Assembly: GCA_023436485.1 (NCBI GenBank)
Contig: JAEZIU010000317.1
Location: 1 to 32,628 of the forward strand
Direction of reading: 5' to 3'
DNA length: 32,628 bases
Origin: Bacillota bacterium
GTDB taxonomy: Bacteria > Bacillota > Clostridia > Acetivibrionales > DSM-1351
Part shown: in pieces, positions 8,586-17,124 of the stretch
Position numbering within the stretch: the stretch's first letter is position 1
Layout of the letters: each line of letters begins with the position of its first letter
Program-made: the position numbers and the translations under genes
Notes under the pieces: model-generated
Databases searched by the model: none
What the model was told of the DNA's origin: nothing
Seen by the model: only the letters and a program-made list of their open reading frames with translations

Positions 8586-11026
8586 TGGTACGTGAAAATA
8601 AATACGGCGTATTTGTTAACTTAATATTAGTAATACTTTTATCCTTATCTGTATGTCAGACCTTGTACACATCTCTTTTTATGACGTATAGATGGAACAT
8701 AAACATATTTCTCTACGTAGTACCTCTAACCTTTGTTTTTTATCTGGCACTTAAAAATAAAGTTACCTGTATTGTATCAGGTATTATATTGTTTCTACTC
8801 GCAGGTATTGCTTTTATTCTGATATATACTTCAAATAACTTTAATTCCTACTCTATTTGGCTGATTGATACAATGCAGGGATACCTTAGCGAACCAAACA
8901 TGCAATATCAAGCTATAACGTTATTTTTTATGACCTTTATTGTTACGCTAATTATATATATCTTCGCCATAAAGCTGTATAATATCTACTTAGTTAGCTT
9001 TATAACCTTTAGTTTGTTCTTTGGCCAAGCGTATGCCAATATTTTCGTAAGTAAACCGGCTTTTGTTCTTTTCCTTTTTTCGTTTCTGCTCTATTACTTT
9101 TTTTGCATATTGAAAAGAAGAACCGAAGTCCAATCTTACGATCCCGGTAACAGACTCAAGTATCTGCTGTACATAATCCCTGTATGTATAACCATATTAA
9201 TTGTAAGTTCTAACTTTCCAATCGGTAATAAAAGAATATCCTGGTCCTGGCTTGACCACAAGTTGGATAATGCTATTGAAAGCTTTTCCGAAAAAAATAC
9301 CTCCACATTTGATTTCTTTTCTTTAGGTGCTACAGGTTTCGGAAGCAATGATATTCTGGGGGGTAATATTAGTCCTGACAAAACTCATGTTATGGATGTA
9401 AAATCCGAGTACTATAATCTTTACTTGAAAGCATCTTCAAAGGCATATTATAACGGTCACGGATGGTATGACAATGATCCTGTTTATAATCCTGTCTATA
9501 ATCCTGAAAATATTTATGGTAACTCGGTACCAGCTTTAAATAATATAAATATGGATGCTAATCAGTTTGAAGCAGGAACCATGATAAGCAGTTCAACCGC
9601 TAAAAATGATTTGTATAAAAGTTCAAAAATCGAGGTTAAATTTAAAAATATAAAGACAAAATCACTATTCATACCTGCCAAGACCTTTCAGATTACGCCT
9701 AAAAAACAACTGGGATTATTTATAGATAATTCCGGCATGATTTCTGCTGAAAAAGCCCAAAGCAGCAATTTTGAATATATTATCAATTATGATTATATGT
9801 TTCTTAATAGTGACAAATTCAAAAACAGTATCAGAAAGAGTTACAAAGGGTATTTGATGGATAATCTATCCGTTTATGAAAAAAGTCAATACAAGCTTTT
9901 ATTTAATATTGACATTGACAACTTATCGGACGAAAACAAAAATGTCATTGCTAACGTAAACTTATTCAATAACCTTCAGGATCAATTACTTGACATTTAT
10001 ACAAAATATGCTTCATTACCTAGCACAGTAACTAAAAGAGTTCGGGATCTTGCCGAGAATATAACCATGAGTAAAGACAATAACTATGATAAGGCAAAGG
10101 CTATAGAAACTTATCTTGCTACAAACTATCCGTATACGTTGATGCCGGGAAAACCTCCTCTTAAAAAGGATTTTGTTGATTATTTCCTATTTGAGGGCAA
10201 GAAAGGCTACTGCACTTATTATGCGACTGCTATGACTGTATTACTAAGATGCGTAGGTATACCTGCTCGTTATGTTGAAGGCTATATTTTGCCTCCGGAC
10301 AACAGAAACGGTGTTTTTAAGGTTACAAATCAGCAGGCTCACGCATGGGTTGAAGCATACTTCGAGGGTTTCGGATGGATTCCCTTCGAACCTACCTCTC
10401 CTTTTGTTGCAGCAATGTATCAGGATAACCACATTAGGCCTGTTATCGCCAGTAATATGACTGGCCAATATTATGATGAATACCGGAGAATGATGGAAAA
10501 ATATCAAAGAGAGGGTAAATATCATTCTTTAGATCTTTCAGATAATTTGTCCGTGGGGGGCAACAAGGATAGCGATACCTCCCGTGTAGCTTTTATTATA
10601 GCTATTTCATTTATTTCTCTAATTCTTCTGGCATTATTGTCTATTGTTTTATTTAACAGGATAAGATTTTACTATCTGTTAGGAAAGATAAGAAAACAAA
10701 AGCCAAATGATGCTGTTTTGACTGGCTACAAATATATTATTAAGCTGTTTAGAATACAGAATGTGGCCATCTCACCAGGAGAAACCCCGTCTCAATTCGG
10801 AACAAGGGTTGAAAAGCTTATGGACTTTAAAGGATACAGCTTTAACAAATACGATTTTAATATAATAACTGAGTATTATGTCAGGGCTAGATACAGTAGG
10901 GACTCCCTTCCTGACAAATCAAAACAGGATGTAATTGATTTTATTGAAACTCTTTTGAAGTTTACTTCCGAAAAAGTAAGTAGAATCAAATTTAGTTTCT
11001 ACAAATATTTCTTAGGTAAAGTATAG
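8585..11026 (+). CDS. Membrane transglutaminase-like protein (TgpA/DUF3488 type)
   Basis: The 813-residue protein begins with about six membrane helices (roughly 1-210), continues with a long extracytoplasmic region containing a transglutaminase core, then one membrane helix (about 667-691) and a cytoplasmic DUF4129-like tail. Catalytic Cys543 lies in KKGYCTYYATAM and His586 in QQAHAWVEAY. The third position, usually Asp, is Glu602 in WIPFEPTSP. TgpA-like proteins are envelope enzymes or peptidases, and the substrate here is unknown. The start overlaps the DUF58 stop (TGATG) with a GGAGG about 10 nt upstream, so the two are translationally coupled. The gene ends the operon at a bidirectional terminator. 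Confidence 0.9.
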   Translation: MVRENKYGVFVNLILVILLSLSVCQTLYTSLFMTYRWNINIFLYVVPLTFVFYLALKNKVTCIVSGIILFLLAGIAFILIYTSNNFNSYSIWLIDTMQGYLSEPNMQYQAITLFFMTFIVTLIIYIFAIKLYNIYLVSFITFSLFFGQAYANIFVSKPAFVLFLFSFLLYYFFCILKRRTEVQSYDPGNRLKYLLYIIPVCITILIVSSNFPIGNKRISWSWLDHKLDNAIESFSEKNTSTFDFFSLGATGFGSNDILGGNISPDKTHVMDVKSEYYNLYLKASSKAYYNGHGWYDNDPVYNPVYNPENIYGNSVPALNNINMDANQFEAGTMISSSTAKNDLYKSSKIEVKFKNIKTKSLFIPAKTFQITPKKQLGLFIDNSGMISAEKAQSSNFEYIINYDYMFLNSDKFKNSIRKSYKGYLMDNLSVYEKSQYKLLFNIDIDNLSDENKNVIANVNLFNNLQDQLLDIYTKYASLPSTVTKRVRDLAENITMSKDNNYDKAKAIETYLATNYPYTLMPGKPPLKKDFVDYFLFEGKKGYCTYYATAMTVLLRCVGIPARYVEGYILPPDNRNGVFKVTNQQAHAWVEAYFEGFGWIPFEPTSPFVAAMYQDNHIRPVIASNMTGQYYDEYRRMMEKYQREGKYHSLDLSDNLSVGGNKDSDTSRVAFIIAISFISLILLALLSIVLFNRIRFYYLLGKIRKQKPNDAVLTGYKYIIKLFRIQNVAISPGETPSQFGTRVEKLMDFKGYSFNKYDFNIITEYYVRARYSRDSLPDKSKQDVIDFIETLLKFTSEKVSRIKFSFYKYFLGKV

Positions 11027-11030
11027 TTAC

Positions 11031-11066
11031 AAAAAGGCTGAAATCATAGATTTTCAGCCTTTTTTT
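11031..11066. terminator. Bidirectional terminator between the transglutaminase and EamA genes
   Basis: AAAAAGGCTGAAA (11031-11043) pairs perfectly with 11052-11064 around an 8-nt loop, with A and T runs on the outer flanks so it can work in both directions. The stop codon of the convergent EamA gene (11044-11046) lies inside the loop. Confidence 0.9.
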
Positions 11067-11925
11067 CTTTCTTGACAAAAGATAGTTTTGTTTCTGAAAT
11101 TATAACTGCCATAAATATAAGCAGAAATCCCCATGCCAGCCTCACTGTTAACTGTTCACCATAAAAAATAATGGAAAACATAATACCGAATACTGATTCA
11201 AGACTCAAGATGATTGCGGCAGCAGAAGGATGGGTATACTTTTGTCCAATATTCTGGAACAGCAATGCTGCTGCTGTTGCAAAAACTGCAAGATATAAAA
11301 GCCCGGTAACATTTTGTATACTTACTTCTGTTGGAAAATGCTCAGTTGTAAGACCTGTTATCCATGAAAATACTCCGGCGTACCCGAACTGAATAATGGT
11401 GAGGATTATTGGGTCCTTCCCTCTCCCCAGTTTTGCAACAGCTACAAGGTGAGCTGCATATATAAAACCGCCAAGTAATGTAAAAGCGTCGCCAATTCCT
11501 ATAGTAAAGCTTCCTGTAATAGAAACCAGCCCAATCCCCGTAAGGCAGATAACTGCTGCTGAGTAATTGTAGATGTCAGGCTTTGACTTATTAACAAGCC
11601 AGAATAAGAACGGCACAATTACACAATATATTGCAGTCAGAAACGCATTTTTCCCGGGTGTAGTATTTGTTATACCAATGGTTTGAGTACTATAACCCAA
11701 AAATAAAAAAACACCAATGACTCCACCCTTCCATAGGTATTCAAAATTTATATTTTTGAGCCTCCTGTAAAATACCGCACTCAGAAGAATACATGCTATG
11801 GTAAAACGGAATCCCAATAGAATATGGGGAGGAAAAACGTCAACAGTATCCTTCATTATAAAAAATGAACTACCCCATATAAAAGCAGCACAAAAAAGTG
11901 CCAGTTTAGGCATAAATGATTTCAT
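11044..11925 (-). CDS. EamA/DMT superfamily transporter
   Basis: This 293-residue protein has ten predicted membrane helices arranged as two EamA repeats. The first repeat contains the typical AAFIWGSSFFIMKDTVD and TPGKNAFLTAIYCVIVPF segments, and the second contains PSAAAIILSLESVFG, the hallmark of drug/metabolite transporters. The tail is short and basic. The substrate is not predictable; relatives carry amino acids, metabolites or drugs. No good ribosome-binding site precedes the ATG at 11925, and an internal ATG five codons later is no better placed. It shares its terminator with the convergent transglutaminase gene. Confidence 0.9.
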   Translation of the reverse strand: MKSFMPKLALFCAAFIWGSSFFIMKDTVDVFPPHILLGFRFTIACILLSAVFYRRLKNINFEYLWKGGVIGVFLFLGYSTQTIGITNTTPGKNAFLTAIYCVIVPFLFWLVNKSKPDIYNYSAAVICLTGIGLVSITGSFTIGIGDAFTLLGGFIYAAHLVAVAKLGRGKDPIILTIIQFGYAGVFSWITGLTTEHFPTEVSIQNVTGLLYLAVFATAAALLFQNIGQKYTHPSAAAIILSLESVFGIMFSIIFYGEQLTVRLAWGFLLIFMAVIISETKLSFVKKEKKAENL

Positions 11926-12073
11926 ATGTAAGCTTCGTATTTTTAATCAATCCTTTCAGACAATATCTTATGTAATGAATTTTATTTTAAATATATTATG
12001 TATACTAAAGGCACTCTCCTATTCTATCATTGTGATAATAAAAATAGAAGATATTTATATAAAGAGATTTGTT

Positions 12074-12289
12074 TTAATCTTCATTGTCATCAGGGTCAGT
12101 ATCAAATCCCTTGCTGTCAAGATACATTAATCCTAGAATGTATGCTATCAATGCTATGTATCCCCCTATTATGCCTAGCAAAATAATAGCTGGTGCTGAA
12201 TTTGTTTTAACAATACAAAATAACAGACCCAGAAATCCACCCAGAAAAGGCCATGACCACATATAAAATTTAAAGTCTCTAATGTTCAT
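12074..12289 (-). CDS. Small two-helix membrane protein, function unknown
   Basis: I do not recognise a family for this 71-residue protein. It has two hydrophobic helices (about 10-27 and 33-56) and an acidic tail (GFDTDPDDNED). An AGAGGA site lies 6-7 nt before the ATG. A near-consensus promoter (12324-12352) precedes it, separated from the upstream gene by that gene's terminator, so it is probably expressed on its own. A 23-bp palindrome covers the -10 region, which suggests control by a dimeric repressor. Confidence 0.75.
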   Translation of the reverse strand: MNIRDFKFYMWSWPFLGGFLGLLFCIVKTNSAPAIILLGIIGGYIALIAYILGLMYLDSKGFDTDPDDNED

Positions 12290-12311
12290 ATTTATCCTCT
12301 TTCATTGACCA

Positions 12312-12334
12312 TGTAATATTCCCATTATATTACA
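12312..12334. promoter_or_regulatory. Palindromic operator-like site over a -10 box
   Basis: TGTAATAT (12312-12319) and ATATTACA (12327-12334) are perfect inverted repeats separated by 7 nt. The right arm covers the TATAAT of the promoter for the 71-residue membrane protein. This is the geometry expected for repression by a homodimeric regulator. Confidence 0.45.
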
Positions 12335-12352
12335 CAATCCAAAAACATACAA
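12324..12352 (-). promoter_or_regulatory. Promoter of the 71-residue membrane protein gene
   Basis: On the minus strand TTGTAT (12347-12352), a 17-nt spacer and a perfect TATAAT (12324-12329) form a strong sigma-A-type promoter. Transcription would start about 28 nt before the ATG at 12289. Confidence 0.75.
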
Positions 12353-12363
12353 AAAGGTTAATA

Positions 12364-12400
12364 TAAAAATAGAGCTGCTGCAAATTAGCAACAACTCTAT
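12364..12400 (-). terminator. Terminator of the 159-residue membrane protein gene
   Basis: Thirteen-base arms (12369-12381 and 12388-12400) pair fully on the minus strand, two pairs being G-U, around a 6-nt loop. A U-tract follows immediately. It starts 18 nt after the stop codon at 12418. Confidence 0.88.
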
Positions 12401-12417
12401 CTAGTAAATCTGTACTA

Positions 12418-12897
12418 TTACATTTTCATCATAAATATTGATGGGTCAAGCATACCGAATATCATTGCAATGTGGGCTACTACAAGGAATATTCCCACAA
12501 AGATTGAGTGTAGTTTGAGTTTTCCAACTTCGTTTCTTTTTCTGCCTATAATGTTCATATCCAACAATGCCATTCCCAGCAGAGGAACTATACCCAAGAG
12601 ATAAAAGCCTACTGCCACCACATCTCCAAAGCCTCTCCACTCCCCGTTTGCGGTCAGCGGAATTACTGCATTGAAAAGGAGGTATAAAAATACACCTGTG
12701 AAATAAAGTCCCGCAAAAATACTTGTTATCTTATTTAGCTTTCTAAGACCGCCTGATAAATTTCTCGTAAAGAGAATTGCAAGTTCTGTTACCGCTATGG
12801 TTTCAGCACATATAACCGGTATTGCCATAAAAAGTATAAGGTTCCATGGCTGGTTTGATGCCAGAAGTTCCATATAATGAGTCATCATGTTTTCCAT
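12418..12897 (-). CDS. Four-helix membrane protein, DUF6803-like
   Basis: This 159-residue protein has four to five hydrophobic segments (about 18-42, 54-77, 90-112 and 128-155) and ends FMMKM. It resembles clostridial membrane proteins that I recall as DUF6803, but I hold that name loosely; the function is unknown. A GGAGGT site lies 7 nt before the ATG at 12897. It follows vanT on the same strand with an 88-nt gap that contains no clear terminator. It could receive readthrough from the van operon, or use a promoter (TTCATA, 17 nt, TATTAT) at 12942-12970 that sits in an array of 11-bp-spaced repeats. Confidence 0.8.
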   Translation of the reverse strand: MENMMTHYMELLASNQPWNLILFMAIPVICAETIAVTELAILFTRNLSGGLRKLNKITSIFAGLYFTGVFLYLLFNAVIPLTANGEWRGFGDVVAVGFYLLGIVPLLGMALLDMNIIGRKRNEVGKLKLHSIFVGIFLVVAHIAMIFGMLDPSIFMMKM

Positions 12898-12941
12898 TGT
12901 TTTACCTCCGTAAAAATTGTATTAATTACTTCATTGATATC

Positions 12942-12971
12942 ATAATAAATTTATATGAAGGTTTTATGAAG
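12942..12971 (-). promoter_or_regulatory. Possible response-regulator-controlled promoter upstream of the 159-residue membrane protein
   Basis: CTTCATA occurs twice on the minus strand (12965-12971 and 12954-12960) exactly 11 bp apart. The upstream TTCATA (12965-12970) can serve as a -35 box, 17 nt from TATTAT (12942-12947). The pattern TTCATA-N5-TTCATA resembles the tandem half-sites of PhoP/OmpR-type regulators. Confidence 0.4.
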
Positions 12972-12985
12972 AACAAAAATTTATA

Positions 12986-15145
12986 TTAGGCAGCTTTACT
13001 ATATACTCTTTCAATTCTGTTTCCCAACCGGCTAAGCAATTCGTTTGTGATTGTTCCTGCCATTGAAGCAACCGATTCGGCAGTTATTTCTTCATTTCCG
13101 TCCCGGCCGATAATTGTGGCTATATCTCCCTGTTGTACACCCGGTATATCCGAAACGTCAACAGTCAACTGATCCATACATATATTACCTACTATTGGAG
13201 CTTTTTTACCTTTTATCAACACATATCCCTTTTTGCATGACAGGCTTCTGGGTATACCGTCTGCATAACCTATGCAAAGCACAGCGATTTTGGTATTTCT
13301 TATAGCTGTAAAATTTCTGCCGTAGCCCACAGATTCACCCTGCTTTATTTCCTTTGTAAGAACAACTCTGGCTTTAAGAGATAAAACAGGTTTCAGATCA
13401 GCACGAACCTTTGTTGTCTCATTATCTTTGCTCAGTACTCCGTAAAGTGCTATGCCAACTCTTGCGTAATCGCAGTCCAACTCCGGGTAATTAAGTATTC
13501 CGTAACTGCTCTGAATGTGTATGTTACTGGGGTTCCGGTTATTGCTTTTGAGGTAGTCAAGTGTATCATAAAACTTCCTAATTTGTTCCTTTGTAAATGA
13601 AATATTTGAAGGCTCCATACTGTCGGCAGTTGACAGGTGAGTAAACGTACCGTTAACAATCAGATTTTTACAATTATAGGTTCTGTCTAAATTTGATAAT
13701 GCATCATTGGTTTCGCCTAGTCTATGCATACCTGTATCAATTTTTATATGAACCTTTATTTTAAGACCTGTGCTGTCAAGTATTTCTGCATATTCGTAAT
13801 CAACTACTGTCTGTGTTAAATCATATCTTACAAGCAGAGCTGCTTCATCCGGATGAGTATATCCAAGTATTAAAATATCTCCTTTAATTCTATTGTTGCG
13901 GAGTTCAATTCCTTCAGACAGAGTCGCAATTGCAAAATCAAATACTCCTGTTCTATTGAGAACCCTGGATATTTTAATATCTCCATGGCCATATGCATTT
14001 GATTTTACAACTGCCATTAGCCGGCATTCGTCCGGCAGAAGGTGTCTGAGTTGATTTACGTTATGTTTTAACTTATCCAAATCAATTTCCGCCCATGCCC
14101 TACATCTTTCAAGCTGAGTTTGCCTTCTCGACGGAAATAACCGATTGCGAAGATATACTGTAGTAACTGAAATACAAAGTGTCACAACAGTTACAGCGAT
14201 AAAATGTATTAAACTGTTCCCAATGAGATAGGACTCCAGTCCGACAACCTTTGCAAAGCCCCGTACAAAAATAATGCAAAGCGGATGAAGTATATACACA
14301 ATCATGGAAATATCTCTTAGAGTTTTTTGACTGGCACCCTTCATAGTTAGTAATATCCTGAACAGGAATATCATTGTAGGTACCAGCATAAAGTACATAC
14401 TGTCATGTCGCTGTAAAGAGAAATGGTGCAATATCAAACCTTCTGTAATGAGAGCCGTCATAGATATGGCAAATCCAACGGTATTTTCTTTTGTGGAATA
14501 AGTCTTTTTTGACAATGCAATCATTGCACCCATAACTAAGAATATTGGAGCAAAAAACAAACCATTTCTTGTATATTCAAATAATGAGAATAAAACCCCA
14601 TAAAAACTATTTGCCACGTTAAATTTTTCCGATATCCCGTAGTAGCTGTCACCAAATAAGCCAATAAAGTATAAAATAAAGCTTATTACAGCTACCGTTT
14701 TAAGATTAAGCCTTGTCAACAGGCTGTGTACAAGTATAAGACCCATAATACCGGCAGGAATGTACCAAAGATGATAGAAGGTACCATCAAATACAAGGTC
14801 TTTTACAAGAGCCGGAATAATTGGTTTATCTTTGAAATATCCTGAATAAATATTTACGGGTAAGTATATTAACACCGCAGCCCCGTATAGAATTCCGGTT
14901 TTAGCAAGGAATTTCAATACTATACTTCGTCCGTTCTCTCGGGATTCAATACATCCTGGTATAAGAAAATAGCCTGTACACATGAAAAAGAAAGGCACTG
15001 CTACTCTTGCAATGATTCTAGTCAATACAAAGTCAGCTTCTTGACTGACTGAAACCAACGGTGATGTATGAATAGCGATAATCATTATGGCAGCAACCAT
15101 GCGGAATTTATCTATACCGGCATATTCTTCCCTTTTGTTAGTCAT
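12986..15145 (-). CDS. vanT: Membrane-bound serine racemase, VanT-type
   Basis: VanT supplies D-serine for D-Ala-D-Ser precursors. The 719-residue protein is the characteristic VanT fusion: an acyltransferase-3-like membrane domain with about ten helices (1-335), then an alanine-racemase-fold domain (about 345-719). The racemase half has the PLP lysine K381 in AVVKSNAYGHG, the second-base tyrosine in SVGYGRNFTA, YARVGIALYG and GNICMDQL. The length is near the 700-712 of VanT proteins. The ATG at 15145 has a GGAGG 7 nt upstream and overlaps vanXY by 8 nt, so it is the last gene of the ligase-vanXY-vanT operon. Serine versus alanine preference cannot be read from sequence alone, but the fused membrane domain and the context favour serine. 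Confidence 0.92.
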   Translation of the reverse strand: MTNKREEYAGIDKFRMVAAIMIIAIHTSPLVSVSQEADFVLTRIIARVAVPFFFMCTGYFLIPGCIESRENGRSIVLKFLAKTGILYGAAVLIYLPVNIYSGYFKDKPIIPALVKDLVFDGTFYHLWYIPAGIMGLILVHSLLTRLNLKTVAVISFILYFIGLFGDSYYGISEKFNVANSFYGVLFSLFEYTRNGLFFAPIFLVMGAMIALSKKTYSTKENTVGFAISMTALITEGLILHHFSLQRHDSMYFMLVPTMIFLFRILLTMKGASQKTLRDISMIVYILHPLCIIFVRGFAKVVGLESYLIGNSLIHFIAVTVVTLCISVTTVYLRNRLFPSRRQTQLERCRAWAEIDLDKLKHNVNQLRHLLPDECRLMAVVKSNAYGHGDIKISRVLNRTGVFDFAIATLSEGIELRNNRIKGDILILGYTHPDEAALLVRYDLTQTVVDYEYAEILDSTGLKIKVHIKIDTGMHRLGETNDALSNLDRTYNCKNLIVNGTFTHLSTADSMEPSNISFTKEQIRKFYDTLDYLKSNNRNPSNIHIQSSYGILNYPELDCDYARVGIALYGVLSKDNETTKVRADLKPVLSLKARVVLTKEIKQGESVGYGRNFTAIRNTKIAVLCIGYADGIPRSLSCKKGYVLIKGKKAPIVGNICMDQLTVDVSDIPGVQQGDIATIIGRDGNEEITAESVASMAGTITNELLSRLGNRIERVYSKAA

Positions 15146-15932
15146 TGCACTGCCTCCAAACTGTGACTACAAAACCGTCAATGTTGTTTCCGGATACGCT
15201 ATATGAAATATTCTCAGGCATGTAAACTGACTTTGCCTCTTCTCTGGCTTTTACATAAAACACTTCCGCTATGCGTTTATGATTTATTACTTGTAAATGT
15301 ATGCCTTCATATGGAAACTGCTTTAGATATTCTACGTATTCCTCCAAAGTAAAGTTATTATCTGAAATAATTTGTGAATGAGGATTTCCAACATAGCGAA
15401 AATGCCATGGTTCGTGGGATATTCCGGTAATTGCTTCCTTTCCTTTTGGGTAACGTTCAATAAAACCGTATTGTGCTGCTTTTTCACGGAACTCCTGACA
15501 AACTCCTTCATATGGAAACGAAGGACAAATAAAATCAATATCAGCTTCGTTCTTTGCAACATCTATGGCAAGTCCCGTCTGGTGCTCACTCTGGTTTGGA
15601 AGTGCCACATATTTACTGGTAAATTCCTCACCATTTTCATTCATGGAATCATTGAAGATAGCTATCTGCTCGCTCAACGGCCTAAAACCGCTAACCGGAA
15701 CTATTTCTTTTTCTCCGTTGCAGGCTTTAATCAGTTTTCTCAGCATAACTGCCGCTGTTTTATCAAGCAATATCTTAGTATTCTCCGGGCTAACACTTTC
15801 AAGATTATATATTGTTAAGGATTCTCGTTTATTGATTGGATACTTCCTGTTTACAAGAACAAGATTACCCATATGAATATTTGAATAGGCCAGTTTCAAC
15901 CTGACCATGTTTGAAATCAGATTTGTACTCAT
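15138..15932 (-). CDS. vanXY: D,D-dipeptidase/D,D-carboxypeptidase, VanXY-type
   Basis: VanXY removes D-Ala-D-Ala dipeptides and terminal D-Ala from precursors, clearing the vancomycin target. The 264-residue protein has the VanY-family zinc site: H117 in SEHQTG, D124 in LAIDV and H177 in SHEPWHFRY, with catalytic E174 and substrate-binding R84 in SGFRP. There is no signal peptide or membrane helix, so it is cytoplasmic as in VanXY enzymes and unlike VanY. A C-terminal extension of about 70 residues follows the catalytic core. Its ATG overlaps the ligase stop (ATGA), and its end overlaps vanT, so the three are co-translated. The balance of the two activities cannot be told from the sequence. 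Confidence 0.9.
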   Translation of the reverse strand: MSTNLISNMVRLKLAYSNIHMGNLVLVNRKYPINKRESLTIYNLESVSPENTKILLDKTAAVMLRKLIKACNGEKEIVPVSGFRPLSEQIAIFNDSMNENGEEFTSKYVALPNQSEHQTGLAIDVAKNEADIDFICPSFPYEGVCQEFREKAAQYGFIERYPKGKEAITGISHEPWHFRYVGNPHSQIISDNNFTLEEYVEYLKQFPYEGIHLQVINHKRIAEVFYVKAREEAKSVYMPENISYSVSGNNIDGFVVTVWRQCND

Positions 15933-16978
15933 TTTGCTATCGCCATCCTTATAAGTCTGTCAACTACGGAAGCAAAGGATAATCCCGCTCCCCGGAGCAT
16001 GTTGGGATAACGGCTGTGGGCTGTAAAGCCGGGTATGGTATTTATTTCATTAAAAACTATTTCTTTATTTGGAGTCAGAAACATGTCAACTCTTGCAAAT
16101 CCGCTGCAGCATAAAGAATTGTATAAAATCCTTGCAGTATTTTTAATTCTCTCTGAGGTATCGTTGTCAATTCTGGCAGGCATATGAATTTTGGAAGTGT
16201 TTAGCGTATATTTTTCATTGTAATCAAAAAACCCGGTCTGGAGTTCAATCTCATCGACTTCACCAATTATAAGATCATCGTTTCCAAGAATGGCACAACC
16301 AACCTCGAAACCTTCTATATTCTCTTCAACAACTATTTTATTGTCATATTCAAAAGCATTTACAATGGCCTTTTCAAGCTCAGGCCTGCTATTAGCACGC
16401 GTTATCCCAAAAGAAGATCCTGCTCTTGCCGGTTTTACAAAAACAGGGTATCTGAGAGTTTCTGCAAGAATTATAATATCTTTAAGAAACATAGTTTTAT
16501 CTGCTATTACTGACATTGGAACACGTACTCCTGCCGACTGTGCAATACGGTGAGCAATATCCTTGTCCATGCACATCGCTGAACTTAAGATTCCGCAACC
16601 CACAAATGGTATTCCGGCAAGTTTCAGCATGCCCTGAACAGTGCCGTCTTCACCGTTTCTTCCATGAAGCACCGGAAAGGCAGCATCAACATGAGTAATA
16701 TTGTTTGAACCTTGGGAAAATTCATAGAAACCGTGTGTGCTGCGGCTTTGGGAAAAAGCAACAGGGAGACATTCCTTTTCCAAAAACCACGTATTATTCC
16801 TGATTTTGTCAACATCCCCAAAGTATCTTAGCCATTCGCCCTCTTTTGTAATACCTATCAAAATTGTATTATACAAATCATTGTTCACATGTTCTATAAC
16901 TGATGAAGCAGAATTAAGTGAAACTTCGTATTCCGGCGAGCAGCCACCGAAAATAATTGCAATGTTTTTTCTATCCAT
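15929..16978 (-). CDS. vanG: D-alanine-D-serine ligase, VanG-like
   Basis: This 349-residue ATP-grasp ligase would join D-Ala to D-Ser for peptidoglycan precursors with low vancomycin affinity. Visible features are the N-terminal IIFGGCSPEYEVS with E18, FPVLHGRNGEDG (101-112), the ATP site KPARAGSSFGI (182-192), the omega-loop FFDYNEKYTL (250-259), which in D-Ala-D-Ser ligases has this EKYxL form, R296, and the metal-binding NEINTIPGFT (310-319). It closely matches VanG as I remember it, more than housekeeping Ddl, and its neighbours are vanXY and vanT. The ATG has AAGGAG 7 nt upstream. It begins 146 nt after vanS, behind its own promoter with three phased half-sites, so it is likely VanR-inducible. 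Confidence 0.88.
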   Translation of the reverse strand: MDRKNIAIIFGGCSPEYEVSLNSASSVIEHVNNDLYNTILIGITKEGEWLRYFGDVDKIRNNTWFLEKECLPVAFSQSRSTHGFYEFSQGSNNITHVDAAFPVLHGRNGEDGTVQGMLKLAGIPFVGCGILSSAMCMDKDIAHRIAQSAGVRVPMSVIADKTMFLKDIIILAETLRYPVFVKPARAGSSFGITRANSRPELEKAIVNAFEYDNKIVVEENIEGFEVGCAILGNDDLIIGEVDEIELQTGFFDYNEKYTLNTSKIHMPARIDNDTSERIKNTARILYNSLCCSGFARVDMFLTPNKEIVFNEINTIPGFTAHSRYPNMLRGAGLSFASVVDRLIRMAIAK

Positions 16979-17040
16979 TTTTATTCTCCTTGAGTTATTA
17001 TTAAAATTATATTAAGAAGTCACAAATTTACTATGTTTTA

Positions 17041-17104
17041 ATTTTAATAATTTCCCGTCTGCTCTTTATTAACTTAGTCTTATTGAATTCTTAAGATTTC
17101 CTTA
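17041..17104 (-). promoter_or_regulatory. Promoter and VanR-type operator of the ligase-vanXY-vanT operon
   Basis: On the minus strand TAAG occurs at 17104-17101, 17093-17090 and 17082-17079, exactly 11 bp apart. After 6 nt comes TTAATAAAG (17072-17064), then 17 nt and a TAAAAT -10 box (17046-17041). There is no good -35, as expected for an activator-dependent promoter. The element TAAG-N6-TTAATAAAG recurs with the same spacing before vanR. It lies in the gap between the vanS stop and the ligase start. Confidence 0.65.
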
Positions 17105-17124
17105 TGAATTTATTTAGATTTATA

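Noticed and set aside
12001..12073. Terminator after the 71-residue membrane protein gene
   Set aside because: Only a short A/T stem (TATCA/TGATA) without a proper U-run is visible, too weak to call.
15138..15932. Membrane-anchored VanY D,D-carboxypeptidase
   Set aside because: No signal peptide or membrane helix is present, so the cytoplasmic VanXY type fits better.
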